Assembly (NCBI RefSeq): GCF_014205635.1
Contig: NZ_JACIIV010000012.1
Coordinates: 62,001 to 126,000, forward strand
From: Polymorphobacter multimanifer
Lineage (GTDB): Bacteria > Pseudomonadota > Alphaproteobacteria > Sphingomonadales > Sphingomonadaceae
Direction: 5' to 3'
Length of the DNA stretch: 64,000 nt
A program made the position numbers and the translations under genes. This document shows positions 25,340 to 34,296 of this stretch, piece after piece (within the stretch, counting starts at the first letter, position 1; every line of letters starts with the position of its first letter). The notes beneath the pieces were generated by a model. It was given only the letters and a program-made list of their open reading frames with translations. It made no database searches and had not been told where the DNA came from.

Positions 25340-27430
25340 TCAGGTCGCAAGGCTGGTGAGATCGGATTCGGAGAGAATCTGGGGCAGCTCGCGCTCGCTG
25401 CCATCGGGCGCGTAATAGGCATAGACCGGGATGCCGGCGCGCTTGTGCTCGGCGAGCCAAGCGGAGATGGCGGGATTGGGGCGGGTCCAATCGCCTTCGA
25501 GCACCTTGATGCCCTTGGTCTTGAACGCCTGTGCCACGGTGGCGCTGCCGAGCGCACCCTTTTCGTTGACCTTGCAGGTGATGCACCAGTCGGCGGTCAT
25601 GTAGAGGAACACCGGCTGGCCTTCGGCGCGGAGTGCGGCAAGGGCTTCGGGGGTGTAGGGGCGGGCGTCGAGGCTGCCGGCGACTTCGGTGGGCGCGGCC
25701 GTCGCGGACGGGGTGGTGCCGACGGGGATGAGCAGCACGGCGGCGACGGTGGCGGCGAGGGCGGCGCCGGTCGGCAACCAGGTGCTGCTGCCGCCGTGCT
25801 GGCGCGCACCCAGCCACCAGAGGAACAGCCCGAGCAGGACGGCACCGAGCAGGCCGATCGCCATGCCATCGACCCCGGCCTGGCGGCCGAGGACCCAGGC
25901 GAGCGCAAGCGCGGTGAGGAACATCGGCACGCTGAGGATGGCGCGCAGGCGGTTCATCCAGGCGCCGGGTTTTGGCAAGCGGCGGCGCAGGGCGGGCACG
26001 AAGCCGATGAGGAGGAACGGCAGTGCCAGGCCGAAGCCGAGGCCGGCGAAGACGAGCAGGCCGGCGACGGGGGGCAGGACGAGGGCCGCGCCCAGCGCGC
26101 CGGCCATGAACGGGCCGGTGCAGGGGGTGGCGATGAAGGCAGCGAGGGCGCCCGTGGCGAAGCTGCCGACGGCATCGCCGCGCGCCGTGACGCTGCTGCC
26201 GAGGTTGCCGGTGGTGAGGTTGATCTCGAACAGCCCGGCGAGGTTGAGGGCGATCGCGGTGACGAGGAGCAGCAGGAAGCCGATGACGCGCGGATCCTGC
26301 AACTGGAAGGCCCAGCCGATTTCGCTTCCGGCGGCGCGAAGGCCCAGGACGAGGCCGCCGAGTGCGGTGGTGACGAGGATGACGCCGGCGGCATAGGCAA
26401 GGGCGTCGGCGCGGGCCTTGGGGGCTTCGACATTGCCCTTGGCGAGGCTGAGCGCCTTGAGGCTGAGGATGGGGAAGACGCAGGGCATGATGTTGAGCAC
26501 GAGCCCGCCGAGAATGGCGAGGCCGAGGATCGGCAGCAGGCCCGACCAGTCGGCGGCTTCGCCGTCGCTGCCACCGGAGCCGGAGGCGGCGAGTGGTGTG
26601 CCGGCGGCGGGGACGGCGCCGGGCTCGGCGGTGAAGGTGAAGCCGAGGGTCTCGCCGGCCTGGCGGTCGATGCGGATGAGGCCGGTGAGGGGGGCGGCGA
26701 GATCGGGCATCGACGCGGCGGTGGTTTCGATGCGGAGCTCGTCGCCGATGACGGTGACGGTCTGCGGGGCGGCATAATCGATGATGCCGTCGCGATCGGG
26801 GAAGAAGTGCGCAGCCTTGACGTCGCCGGGGTTGGCGAAGGGCATGGCGAGGATGAAGCGGTCGCCTTCGGTCTTGTGGCGGATCTTCCAGTCGACCGGC
26901 TTGGGAAGGGCTTCGCGCGCCTTGGCGAAGGCGGCCGACGCAGCGGCATCGGCGGCGCCATCGCCGATGGTGAGTGGCAAGGTGAGGGTGGCGAATTCGG
27001 GGACGCACTGCTGGTCCGAGCACACGAGCCAATCGATCTTGACGCTGATCGGGAAGCTGGTCCCCGGCGTGAGGCCTGCCGGTGGCGTGACTTCGGCAAC
27101 GAGCGCGTTGGGGTGGGCATAGACATGGTTCATCAGCCCCGAGACGAGCAGCGTTTCGGGCACCGGATAGCGCGGCTCGGCCGGGGCAGGGGTGCCTTCG
27201 GGCAGGGTCCATTCGAGGCGCGTGGGGGCGCCGGCATCACCGGGGTTCGACCAGTAATTGTGCCAGCCGTCCTTGGGGCTCAGCGTGATGATCAGGCTGA
27301 GCGGCTGGCCGGGGGCGGGGGTGCTGGTTTCGGCAGCGATGCTGATGCGCGTGTGTTCGAGATCGGCGGCGGGTTGCGCCGCTGCAGGAAAGGCGAGCAA
27401 CGCCAGAAGGGCAATGAAGAGGCGAATCAT
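25340..27430 (-). CDS. dsbD: Thiol:disulfide interchange protein DsbD
   Basis: 696 residues with a signal peptide (LFIALLALLAFPAAA). The periplasmic alpha-like domain is LSPKDGWHNYWSNPGDAGAPTRLEW... with VCSDQQCVPE. Eight membrane helices follow, with the paired Cys of the beta domain in LNIMPCVFPIL and FIATPCTGPFM. The C-terminal periplasmic thioredoxin domain has ADWCITCKVNE. It carries electrons from cytoplasmic thioredoxin to periplasmic acceptors. I chose ATG 27430, where the signal peptide begins. Redoxin and bdcA genes follow at 45 and 26 bases. Confidence 0.93.
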   Translation of the reverse strand: MIRLFIALLALLAFPAAAQPAADLEHTRISIAAETSTPAPGQPLSLIITLSPKDGWHNYWSNPGDAGAPTRLEWTLPEGTPAPAEPRYPVPETLLVSGLMNHVYAHPNALVAEVTPPAGLTPGTSFPISVKIDWLVCSDQQCVPEFATLTLPLTIGDGAADAAASAAFAKAREALPKPVDWKIRHKTEGDRFILAMPFANPGDVKAAHFFPDRDGIIDYAAPQTVTVIGDELRIETTAASMPDLAAPLTGLIRIDRQAGETLGFTFTAEPGAVPAAGTPLAASGSGGSDGEAADWSGLLPILGLAILGGLVLNIMPCVFPILSLKALSLAKGNVEAPKARADALAYAAGVILVTTALGGLVLGLRAAGSEIGWAFQLQDPRVIGFLLLLVTAIALNLAGLFEINLTTGNLGSSVTARGDAVGSFATGALAAFIATPCTGPFMAGALGAALVLPPVAGLLVFAGLGFGLALPFLLIGFVPALRRRLPKPGAWMNRLRAILSVPMFLTALALAWVLGRQAGVDGMAIGLLGAVLLGLFLWWLGARQHGGSSTWLPTGAALAATVAAVLLIPVGTTPSATAAPTEVAGSLDARPYTPEALAALRAEGQPVFLYMTADWCITCKVNEKGALGSATVAQAFKTKGIKVLEGDWTRPNPAISAWLAEHKRAGIPVYAYYAPDGSERELPQILSESDLTSLAT

Positions 27431-27537
27431 GCGCGGCTTATGCCGCACTCGGGGGTGCGGTGGAAGCAGTGTGACTTTTCCGCCTTTGAAAGGATTTGTT
27501 TCAGGGCGCCGCGACGCTTCGCTGGCCCGAAGGCATG

Positions 27538-27574
27538 AAAAAAGGGCGCGCCGGCGGTGACCGACGCGCCCTTT
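27538..27574 (-). terminator. Rho-independent terminator after rplM-rpsI
   Basis: A 10-bp stem of 27541-27550 (AAAGGGCGCG) and 27565-27574 (CGCGCCCTTT) has a GC-rich inner part. On the minus strand it is followed by a run of six T (27543 down to 27538). It lies 20 bases after the rpsI stop and ends the ribosomal-protein operon. Confidence 0.85.
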
Positions 27575-27593
27575 CGGAAGATGGGAGAAGCGA

Positions 27594-28130
27594 TCAGCGC
27601 TTCGAGAACTGGAAGCTCCGGCGGGCCTTGGCCTTGCCGTACTTCTTGCGCTCGACGACGCGCGGATCGCGGGTGAGGAAGCCGGCCTGCTTGACGACGG
27701 TGCGCAGCGTCGGCTCGTAGCGGGTGAGCGCCACCGAGATGCCGTGCTTGACCGCACCGGCCTGGCCGGAGAGGCCGCCGCCGACGACGGTGCACATCAC
27801 GTCATACTGGTCCCGACGTTCGGCAACGTCGAAGGGCTGGTTGATGACGAGGCGCAGCGTGGGGCGGGCGAAATACACCGTCTGGTCCTTGCCGTTGACG
27901 ATGATCTTGCCGGTGCCTGGCTTGAGCCAGACGCGCGCGATGGCGTTCTTGCGCTTGCCGGTGGCATATGCGCGGCCATGGGCATCGATTTCCTGCTCAC
28001 GGATCGGCGGGGGCGGGTTGTTGCTGTTGGCGATGCTTGCGGGAACATTGCCCTCGGCATCCTTCATGGAGCCGAGATCGGCGAGGGACTGACGCGAGTC
28101 CTGGGCTTCGGCGGAGATGATGTCGCTCAT
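27594..28130 (-). CDS. rpsI: 30S ribosomal protein S9
   Basis: 178 residues. The universal S9 core begins near residue 52 ([30 protein letters not shown]) and ends with the invariant basic tail [17 protein letters not shown] that reaches the P-site tRNA. The first 50 residues (acidic, with a Pro run [13 protein letters not shown]) are an extension beyond the usual 130-residue length. Extensions of this kind are known in Sphingomonadales and other alphaproteobacteria. The ATG shares one base with the rplM stop (TAATG). Confidence 0.96.
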   Translation of the reverse strand: MSDIISAEAQDSRQSLADLGSMKDAEGNVPASIANSNNPPPPIREQEIDAHGRAYATGKRKNAIARVWLKPGTGKIIVNGKDQTVYFARPTLRLVINQPFDVAERRDQYDVMCTVVGGGLSGQAGAVKHGISVALTRYEPTLRTVVKQAGFLTRDPRVVERKKYGKAKARRSFQFSKR

Positions 28131-28642
28131 TATTCAGCGGCCTTCGCGGTAAGGGTGGTGTTCTTGCGGTTCATTGCGGCAACGTCGAGCACTTCGGGGC
28201 TCTGTGCTTCATGCGGGTGGGTTGCGCCGCCGAAAACGCGCAGGTTGCGCATCTGCTGGCGACCGAGCGGGCCGCGCGGCACCATGCGCTCGACAGCCTT
28301 GATGAGCACGCGCTCGGGGAAGCGGCCTTCGAGCACCTTGGCGGGCGAGGTTTCCTTGATGCCGCCCGGATGGCCGGTGTGGCGATAATAGCGCTTGTCC
28401 TGCGCCTTGTTGCCGGTGAAGCGGACCTTGCCGGCGTTGATGACAATGACATTGTCTCCGCAATCGACGTGCGGGGTGTAGCTGGGCTTGTGCTTGCCGC
28501 GCAGGCGGTTGGCGATGATCGAGGCGAGGCGGCCGACGACCAGCCCTTCGGCATCGATGATCAGCCACTTCTTCTCGACTTCGACCGGCTTGATCGAAGC
28601 GGTGATGCGGGTGAGCGCACGGGTGGGATTTGGCTTGGACAT
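28130..28642 (-). CDS. rplM: 50S ribosomal protein L13
   Basis: 170 residues. The L13 pattern is clear: [69 protein letters not shown], and [31 protein letters not shown]. It binds early in 50S assembly. The N-terminus runs about 15 residues past the typical start. ATG 28642 and an in-frame ATG four codons earlier (28654) are both possible, and neither has a strong Shine-Dalgarno. Translationally coupled to rpsI. Confidence 0.96.
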   Translation of the reverse strand: MSKPNPTRALTRITASIKPVEVEKKWLIIDAEGLVVGRLASIIANRLRGKHKPSYTPHVDCGDNVIVINAGKVRFTGNKAQDKRYYRHTGHPGGIKETSPAKVLEGRFPERVLIKAVERMVPRGPLGRQQMRNLRVFGGATHPHEAQSPEVLDVAAMNRKNTTLTAKAAE

Positions 28643-28764
28643 GGGAGACAGCATCCGGTTCGTGAAATGAAGACGCGCCGGAGGGATGCCCCGACGCGAA
28701 TGACGCGGCATATGCGCGAAGGCGGGAAATGCGTCAAGGAATTCCGTCGTTTTCGGATGCGGTA

Positions 28765-29202
28765 TCAGGATACCGTATAATTCAGCGTGGCTAGGCAGGC
28801 GGCAAGGCGTTGCTGCAAATGGGGAATTGCTTGCGGGTGGGCCAGGAATTGCGTGACCGGCATGAGGGTTGGATCGCACCCTTCCGAGCCGAAGCGGATG
28901 GCAGGGATGTCGGCCGCTTCGAGGTGCAGTGCCAGGAAATGCGATGGCAGCGGGGTGTCGTGGCTGTTCGGATAGGACCTGGCATAGATGATGCGGGCGG
29001 GCGGCAGGTCGAGGCCGAACTCCTCGTGGAGCTCGCGGAGCGCGCATTGCACGGGGGATTCGGTGCCCTCGCGGCCACCGCCGGGAAGATCGATACAGCC
29101 GGGGAAGGGGATGGTGGGGATATCGTCGCGCCGATAGACAAGGACATGACCGTGGTGGAGGGCTGCGAGCTTGGCGCCGCCAAACGGTTCAGCTTTCAGC
29201 AT
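28765..29202 (-). CDS. Nudix hydrolase
   Basis: 145 residues. The Nudix box is [24 protein letters not shown] (about 41-64), with Arg and Glu residues in the REx2EE positions. Its short length and [11 protein letters not shown] lead-in fit a general nucleoside-diphosphate-X hydrolase. No substrate motif is recognisable. The ATG at 29202 lies inside the end of the DUF2237 gene (14-base overlap), so it is the last gene of the ctaA-DUF2237-Nudix operon. Confidence 0.85.
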   Translation of the reverse strand: MLKAEPFGGAKLAALHHGHVLVYRRDDIPTIPFPGCIDLPGGGREGTESPVQCALRELHEEFGLDLPPARIIYARSYPNSHDTPLPSHFLALHLEAADIPAIRFGSEGCDPTLMPVTQFLAHPQAIPHLQQRLAACLATLNYTVS

Positions 29203-29551
29203 GTGCCTGGAGATGGCCGAGGGCGGTGATCTCGAGGGTTTTTTCGTGGGTGGCTTCGAGGACGATGTCGGGGGCGAAGCCGGCGCGGCGGGCTTCCTCC
29301 CAGCGCGCGGCGCACAGGCACCAGCGGTCCCCGGGCTGGAGGCCGGGGAAGCCGTATTCAGGCCGCGGCGTGGACAGGTCGTTGCCGGCGGTCTTGCTGA
29401 ACGCGAGGAACTCGGCGGTGACAATGGCGCAGACCGTGTGGATGCCGCGATCGAGCGCATCGGTGTTGCAGCAGCCGTCGCGCTGCCAGCCGGTGAGCGG
29501 ATCGGTGCTGCACAGCTGCAGCGGGGTGCCGAGGACGTTTCTTGCGGTCAT
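29189..29551 (-). CDS. DUF2237 family protein
   Basis: 120 residues matching DUF2237 along its length: NVLGTPLQLCSTDPLTGWQRDGCCNTDALDRGIHTVCAIVTAEFLAFSKTAGNDLSTPRPEYGFPGLQPGDRWCLCAARW. The family is small and Cys-rich, with the conserved CCNT, HTVCA and WCLC Cys residues, and is of unknown function. It starts at ATG 29551, overlapping ctaA by four bases, and ends within the Nudix gene. Confidence 0.88.
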   Translation of the reverse strand: MTARNVLGTPLQLCSTDPLTGWQRDGCCNTDALDRGIHTVCAIVTAEFLAFSKTAGNDLSTPRPEYGFPGLQPGDRWCLCAARWEEARRAGFAPDIVLEATHEKTLEITALGHLQAHAES

Positions 29552-30600
29552 GATCGTGAGCTCACGGGTTTCTGCACCGACCAGTGCGCCGCCCAGACGG
29601 TGGCGGCCACAAGGAGCGCGCCGCAGGCCTGGTGGGCGACGCCGAGCGGCAGCGCCACGCCGCTGAGGACGGTGGCGACACCGAGGGCGAATTGCGCGGA
29701 AATGGTGACGGCGAGGGCTGCGGCCTGCGGGCGGGCGCCGGCCTGCCAGAGACGCACGGCCACCAGCAGGGCGGCGGCGGCGACGGCGAGGGCAAGGCTG
29801 CGGTGGATGAAATGGACGGTGAAGGGATCGGCCGTCAGCCCGGCCCATCCGCCGGCGAGACCCGGCGGGACGAGGGCGCCGGCCATCTGCGGCCAGGTGT
29901 CCGACGCATGGCCGGCGCGCAGGCCGGCGGTGAAGGCGCCCCAGACGATCTGCACGGCAAGGACGGCGGCGAAGGGGATGACCCAGCGATGCGGGCGGGG
30001 TGTGGTGGAGCGGGCAGTGCGGGTGAGATCGAGTGCAGTCCAGATCAGCCCGGCCATGATGGTGAGGGCGGTGCCGAGGTGCACGGCGAGGCGGGTGTGC
30101 GCGACTTCGGTGCGGCCGACGAGGCCTGACGATACCATCCACCAGCCGATCGTGCCCTGGAGTGCGCCCAGCGCCAGCAGCGCCAGCAGCCGCGGCTTGT
30201 AGCCGGCGGGTATGCGGCCGCGGAGCCAGAACCAGGCGAGTGGCAGGGCAAAGGCGAGGCCGATGACGCGGCCGAGCAGGCGATGAACATATTCCCAGAA
30301 AAAGATGCCCTTGAACGCGGCAAGGCTCATCCCGCTGTTCATGAGCTGGTATTGCGAACTTTGCCGATAGGCGGCGAATTCGGCGGCCCAGGCGGCGTCG
30401 GTGAGCGGTGGCAGCGTGCCGGACACGACATCCCAGCGCACGATGCTAAGGCCGGATTCGGTGAGGCGAGTGATGCCGCCGACCACGACCATCGCGAACA
30501 CCAGTCCGGCGACGCCGAGCAGCCATCCGGCGACCGCTGCCGGTGCTGCACGCGAGGCCGGTGCGATGGAGGTGTTCAACCGGGAGGCGAGTGTGGCCAT
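29548..30600 (-). CDS. ctaA: Heme A synthase (COX15/CtaA)
   Basis: 350 residues with eight membrane helices in two four-helix repeats. Conserved His-bearing segments are visible: VVVGGITRLTESGLSI, FFWEYVHRLLGRVIG, VAHTRLAVHLGTAL, VHFIHRSLALAV and LGVAHQACGALL. It converts heme O to heme A for aa3-type cytochrome oxidase. It is divergent from the MerC gene and heads an operon with DUF2237 and Nudix genes. Confidence 0.93.
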   Translation of the reverse strand: MATLASRLNTSIAPASRAAPAAVAGWLLGVAGLVFAMVVVGGITRLTESGLSIVRWDVVSGTLPPLTDAAWAAEFAAYRQSSQYQLMNSGMSLAAFKGIFFWEYVHRLLGRVIGLAFALPLAWFWLRGRIPAGYKPRLLALLALGALQGTIGWWMVSSGLVGRTEVAHTRLAVHLGTALTIMAGLIWTALDLTRTARSTTPRPHRWVIPFAAVLAVQIVWGAFTAGLRAGHASDTWPQMAGALVPPGLAGGWAGLTADPFTVHFIHRSLALAVAAAALLVAVRLWQAGARPQAAALAVTISAQFALGVATVLSGVALPLGVAHQACGALLVAATVWAAHWSVQKPVSSRS

Positions 30601-30733
30601 CCGCCGCTCTTAGCCGCAAAATCGACTTGCGTTCAATGTCGTCACGGTCGCAGAGCGGGGTGCGGCATCGGCAGCTTTGGTCGGCGCGGTCATGGCAGTT
30701 GTGCCGGCGCATGAGACAATGTAACAGAAGCTG

Positions 30734-31099
30734 ATGAAGACCGGGAAGAATTCCAACCTCGACCGCGCCGCGATTCTCTTGTCGGGCCTGTGTCTTGTCC
30801 ATTGCCTTGCAGGGGCGTTGCTCGTGGCGGGACTGACGCTTGCCGGCGGCTGGATGAGCCATGATGTGCATGCGATCGGCCTGGCGCTGGCGTTGCCGCT
30901 GGCAGCGGTGGCGCTCTGGCGGGGGTTCCGGCTGCACGGGCGGGTTGCGGTGCTGCTGCTCGGCGCGGCCGGGATCGGGCTGATGGCGGCATCGGTTTTC
31001 ATGGAGCATGCGGAGCATGCCGAACTGACGCTTTCGGTGGCAGGGGTGATCGTGCTGGCGCTCGCGCATCTGTGGAACATGCAGGCCGTGAGACGCTGA
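30734..31099 (+). CDS. MerC-domain membrane protein
   Basis: 121 residues with four membrane helices. The paired Cys in helix 1 (LSGLCLVHCLAGALL) is the MerC metal-transport motif. A short acidic/His segment (MEHAEHAEL) lies before helix 4. MerC proteins move Hg2+ in mer operons, but chromosomal copies next to a Fur-family gene, as here, are thought to be linked to zinc homeostasis. A Fur-type regulator follows after 30 bases. Confidence 0.85.
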   Translation: MKTGKNSNLDRAAILLSGLCLVHCLAGALLVAGLTLAGGWMSHDVHAIGLALALPLAAVALWRGFRLHGRVAVLLLGAAGIGLMAASVFMEHAEHAELTLSVAGVIVLALAHLWNMQAVRR

Positions 31100-31129
31100 C
31101 GCCTTGCCGCAGCGGGAGGAAACACCGAT

Positions 31130-31651
31130 ATGGGAGGCATGGCTACGCATTCCATGAATTCACCGGCTGCCGATGGTGGCCGCGCGCATGATCATCGCGA
31201 TCGCAAGGGCATGGCGCTGATCGAGGCGGCCGAGCAGGCGCTGGTGGCGACCGGAGAGCAATGGACGCCGATGCGCGCTGCCGTGTTCACGGCGCTGGCA
31301 TCCTTCGATCGGCCGGCGAGTGCCTATGACGTGACCGACGCCGTGAGTGCAGCGCAGGAGCGGCGGGTGGCGGCGAACAGCGTGTACCGCATTCTCGATC
31401 TGTTCGTGGCGCGCAACGTGGCGATGCGGGTGGAGAGTGCGAATGCCTATGTGGCGAATGCGCACCCCGATTGCTCGCACGATTGCATCTTCCTGGTGTG
31501 CGACTCCTGCCGCCGGGCGACGCATGTCGATGACGATGCGCTGGGGCACATGCTTCGCGACCAGGCCGAGAAGCGCGGGTTCCGGCCGGCGAAATCGGTC
31601 ATCGAGCTGCGGGGCCAGTGCGAGGCCTGCCGGGACGCGCCCGACCATTGA
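31130..31651 (+). CDS. Fur-family transcriptional regulator (Zur-like)
   Basis: 173 residues. The winged-helix part is EQWTPMRAAVFTALASFDRPASAYDVTDAVSAAQERRVAANSVYRILDLF. The regulatory part has HPDCSHDCIFLVCDSCRRATHVDD and a terminal CEAC. The CDSC/CEAC pair is the structural zinc site, and the His/Asp residues supply the sensing site. Pairing with MerC points to Zur rather than Fur. A His-rich N-terminus (HDHRDRK) precedes the domain. The exact start (31130, 31139 or 31154) is uncertain. Confidence 0.85.
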   Translation: MGGMATHSMNSPAADGGRAHDHRDRKGMALIEAAEQALVATGEQWTPMRAAVFTALASFDRPASAYDVTDAVSAAQERRVAANSVYRILDLFVARNVAMRVESANAYVANAHPDCSHDCIFLVCDSCRRATHVDDDALGHMLRDQAEKRGFRPAKSVIELRGQCEACRDAPDH

Positions 31652-31748
31652 TCGCCCCGCCGGTCGCCGTGCGGCATCGGCAGGCTCGTGACAGCGAGGG
31701 CGGTTATCGCTAGCAGTGTCGTATAGACTCAACAATTCTGGCAGGCCT

Positions 31749-33680
31749 GTGACTCAACGACCCCAAACGCCCTTGCTCGACACTGTCGATGTCCCCGCTG
31801 ACCTGCGCAAGCTTTCGCACGGCCAGCTGCGCCAGCTGGCAGACGAACTGCGGACCGAGATGATCGACGCCGTCTCGACCACCGGCGGCCATCTCGGCGC
31901 CGGGCTGGGGGTGATCGAGCTGACGGTGGCGCTGCACTATGTTTTCAACACGCCGCAGGACCGGCTGATCTGGGATGTCGGCCACCAGGCCTATCCGCAC
32001 AAGATCCTGACCGGCCGCCGCAAGCAGATTCGCACGTTGCGTCAGGGTGGGGGGCTTTCAGGCTTCACCAAGCGCGCCGAGAGCGAATATGATCCGTTTG
32101 GCGCGGCGCACAGCTCGACGTCGATTTCGGCAGCGCTCGGCTTTGCGGTGGCGAACAAGATGCAGGGCCGGCCGGGCAAGGGCATCGCCGTGATCGGTGA
32201 TGGCGCGATGAGCGCCGGCATGGCTTATGAGGCGATGAACAACGCCAGCCAGGCGGGGAACCGGCTGGTGGTCATTCTCAACGACAATGACATGTCGATC
32301 GCGCCGCCGGTGGGGGCGCTTTCGGCGTATCTGGCGCGGCTGCTGTCGTCGCGAAGCTTCATGGAGCTGCGCGAGGCGATCAAGCAGATTGCCCGCAAGG
32401 CACTGCCCAGGCCGCTGATGAACGCGGCGCGGCAGGCGGACGAATATGCCCGCGGCATGGCGCAGGGCGGCGGCACGCTGTTCGAGGAGCTGGGCTTCTA
32501 TTATGTCGGGCCGATCGACGGGCACAATCTCGAGCATCTTCTGCCGGTGCTGGAGAATGTGCGCGATTCCGCCGAAGGGCCGATCCTGGTTCATGTCGTG
32601 ACGCAGAAGGGCAAGGGCTATGCGCCGGCCGAAGCGGCGGCGGACAAATATCATGGCGTGCAGAAGTTCGATGTGGTGTCGGGGGCGCAGCAGAAGTCCA
32701 CACCCAAGGCGCCGGCCTATCAGAATGTGTTCGGCGATGCGCTGATTGCCGAGGCGCAGCGTGATCCGACGATCGTCGGCATCACCGCTGCCATGCCTTC
32801 GGGCACCGGGATCGATCGCTTCAACAAGGCATTTCCCGAGCGCACCTTCGATGTGGGTATTGCCGAGCAGCATGCGGTGACCTTTGCGGCCGGGCTGGCG
32901 GCCGAGGGCATGCGGCCGTTCTGCGCGATCTATTCCACCTTTCTGCAGCGCGCCTATGACCAGGTGGTGCATGATGTGGCGATCCAGAACCTGCCCGTGC
33001 GCTTCGCGATCGACCGTGCCGGGCTGGTGGGGGCGGATGGCTGCACCCATGCCGGCGCCTTTGATGTGACCTATCTCGCCACGCTGCCGAACTTCGTGGT
33101 GATGGCGGCGGCGGATGAGGCCGAGCTGGTGCATATGGTCCACACCGCCGCGATGCACGACAGCGGGCCGATTGCGGTGCGCTATCCGCGCGGCGAGGGC
33201 ACCGGCGTGCCGCTGCCGGCGGTGCCGCAGCGACTCGAGATCGGCAAGGGCCGGATCGTGCGCGAGGGCAAGACCGTGGCGATCCTGTCGCTGGGCACGC
33301 GGCTTGCCGATGCGCTGAAGGCGGCCGACGAGCTGGAGCGCAAGGGCATTTCGACGACTGTGGCAGACCTGCGCTTCGCCAAGCCGCTCGATGTGGCGAT
33401 GATCCGCTCGCTTGCGGTGTCACATGATGTGCTGGTGACGGTGGAGGAGAATGCCATCGGCGGCTTCGGCGCGCATGTGCTGACCTGGCTTTCGGACGAG
33501 GGGCTGACCGATGCCGGGCTCAAGGTGCGCACGTTGCGCCTGCCCGATATCTTCCAGGATCATGACAATCCGGCGAAGCAATATGCCGAGGCCGGGCTTG
33601 ATGCGACGGCGATCGTGGCGACGGTGCTGGAAGCGCTGCGGTTCAATTCGGTGAATGTGGTGGAGGGTGCGCGAGCCTGA
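31749..33680 (+). CDS. dxs: 1-deoxy-D-xylulose-5-phosphate synthase
   Basis: 643 residues; the thiamine-diphosphate enzyme that makes DXP from pyruvate and glyceraldehyde 3-phosphate, first step of the MEP isoprenoid pathway. Motifs: [38 protein letters not shown], the ThDP site [17 protein letters not shown]...[12 protein letters not shown], and the transketolase pyrimidine part [19 protein letters not shown] chose the GTG at 31749, which gives the usual [22 protein letters not shown] start; a GTG at 31716 is in frame. It ends 5 bases before the convergent brnA stop. Confidence 0.93.
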   Translation: MTQRPQTPLLDTVDVPADLRKLSHGQLRQLADELRTEMIDAVSTTGGHLGAGLGVIELTVALHYVFNTPQDRLIWDVGHQAYPHKILTGRRKQIRTLRQGGGLSGFTKRAESEYDPFGAAHSSTSISAALGFAVANKMQGRPGKGIAVIGDGAMSAGMAYEAMNNASQAGNRLVVILNDNDMSIAPPVGALSAYLARLLSSRSFMELREAIKQIARKALPRPLMNAARQADEYARGMAQGGGTLFEELGFYYVGPIDGHNLEHLLPVLENVRDSAEGPILVHVVTQKGKGYAPAEAAADKYHGVQKFDVVSGAQQKSTPKAPAYQNVFGDALIAEAQRDPTIVGITAAMPSGTGIDRFNKAFPERTFDVGIAEQHAVTFAAGLAAEGMRPFCAIYSTFLQRAYDQVVHDVAIQNLPVRFAIDRAGLVGADGCTHAGAFDVTYLATLPNFVVMAAADEAELVHMVHTAAMHDSGPIAVRYPRGEGTGVPLPAVPQRLEIGKGRIVREGKTVAILSLGTRLADALKAADELERKGISTTVADLRFAKPLDVAMIRSLAVSHDVLVTVEENAIGGFGAHVLTWLSDEGLTDAGLKVRTLRLPDIFQDHDNPAKQYAEAGLDATAIVATVLEALRFNSVNVVEGARA

Positions 33681-33684
33681 GTTT

Positions 33685-33990
33685 TCAGGATTGCGCTTCG
33701 TGCACATGCGCTTCGAGCAGCGCCGCGATACGGCGCTGCCAGCCCGGGCCGGTGCTGCGGAAATACGCCAGCACATGCGGTGGCAGCCGCATCGTGACGG
33801 GTTGGCGCGCGGCTGATCCGAGCGGCGGGCGGCCGATGGGGCGGATGCCATCCTTGGTGAGCACGCCGGTGGCGGGGCGGATGACCTTGTCGCCATGGCG
33901 GATCTCGGCGTGGGCGAACATTTCGTCGGTCCACTCGGGGGCATCATCAGGATCGATCCATTCGCCCGTATCGGGCTTGCTCGCGGTCAT
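33685..33990 (-). CDS. brnA: BrnA-family antitoxin
   Basis: 101 residues. The BrnA opening WIDPDDAPEWTDEMFAHAEIRHGDKVIRPATG is intact. It is followed by a ribbon-helix-helix-like part with GRPPLGSAARQPVTMRLPPHVLAYFRSTGPGWQRRIAALLEAHV. BrnA neutralises the BrnT ribonuclease and represses its own operon. The partner toxin gene upstream overlaps this start but carries an in-frame stop, so the antitoxin appears to be kept alone. Confidence 0.88.
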   Translation of the reverse strand: MTASKPDTGEWIDPDDAPEWTDEMFAHAEIRHGDKVIRPATGVLTKDGIRPIGRPPLGSAARQPVTMRLPPHVLAYFRSTGPGWQRRIAALLEAHVHEAQS

Positions 33991-34222
33991 TGGCTTTCCT
34001 CATTGAAATGATGCGGCGTCCGGTCTTCGCTTCGGTCCAGACCAGCATGACGAGCCGGCCACGCAGCCAGCCATAGGTTTAAAATCGCTCCTCCCCATAT
34101 TGTAGTCTGTCGTCTCGCAGCGAGACATGGTCACCCGCAAAGACCAACGCCGCATCGGCGAAATCGAGGCCGCGTTCAACCAGTGTGCGGTCGCGTTTCG
34201 CCAGGTCGAAGCTGATCTCCAC
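33947..34222 (-). pseudogene. brnT: brnT toxin gene interrupted by an in-frame TAA
   Basis: From a GTG at 34222 the frame reads VEISFDLAKRDRTLVERG, LDFADAALVFAGDHVSLRDD, RLQYGEERF, the first half of a BrnT toxin. A TAA at 34081-34079 stops it after residue 47. The same frame then continues without shift as TYGWLRGRLVMLVWTEAK and TGRRIISMRKANDREQARYG, the conserved second half, to a stop at 33949-33947. One substitution in a sense codon (for example AAA or CAA to TAA) would explain it. The downstream half overlaps brnA, as is usual. Read-through or a sequencing error are the alternatives. Confidence 0.85.
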
Positions 34223-34296
34223 TGGCGAATTAATGTATGCACAAAAATTGCGAAGTCAATGGTGGGGTTCGACAGGCCTCGACCGGAGGCGCTTTC

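Noticed and set aside
24671-27538. 955-codon open frame on the plus strand
   Set aside because: It runs antisense through dsbD, the redoxin gene and the start of bdcA. Its low-complexity Gly/Glu composition shows it is a shadow frame.
30700-30735. Zur box upstream of the MerC gene
   Set aside because: Only a weak half-site like string (AATGTAACA) is present; no convincing palindrome.
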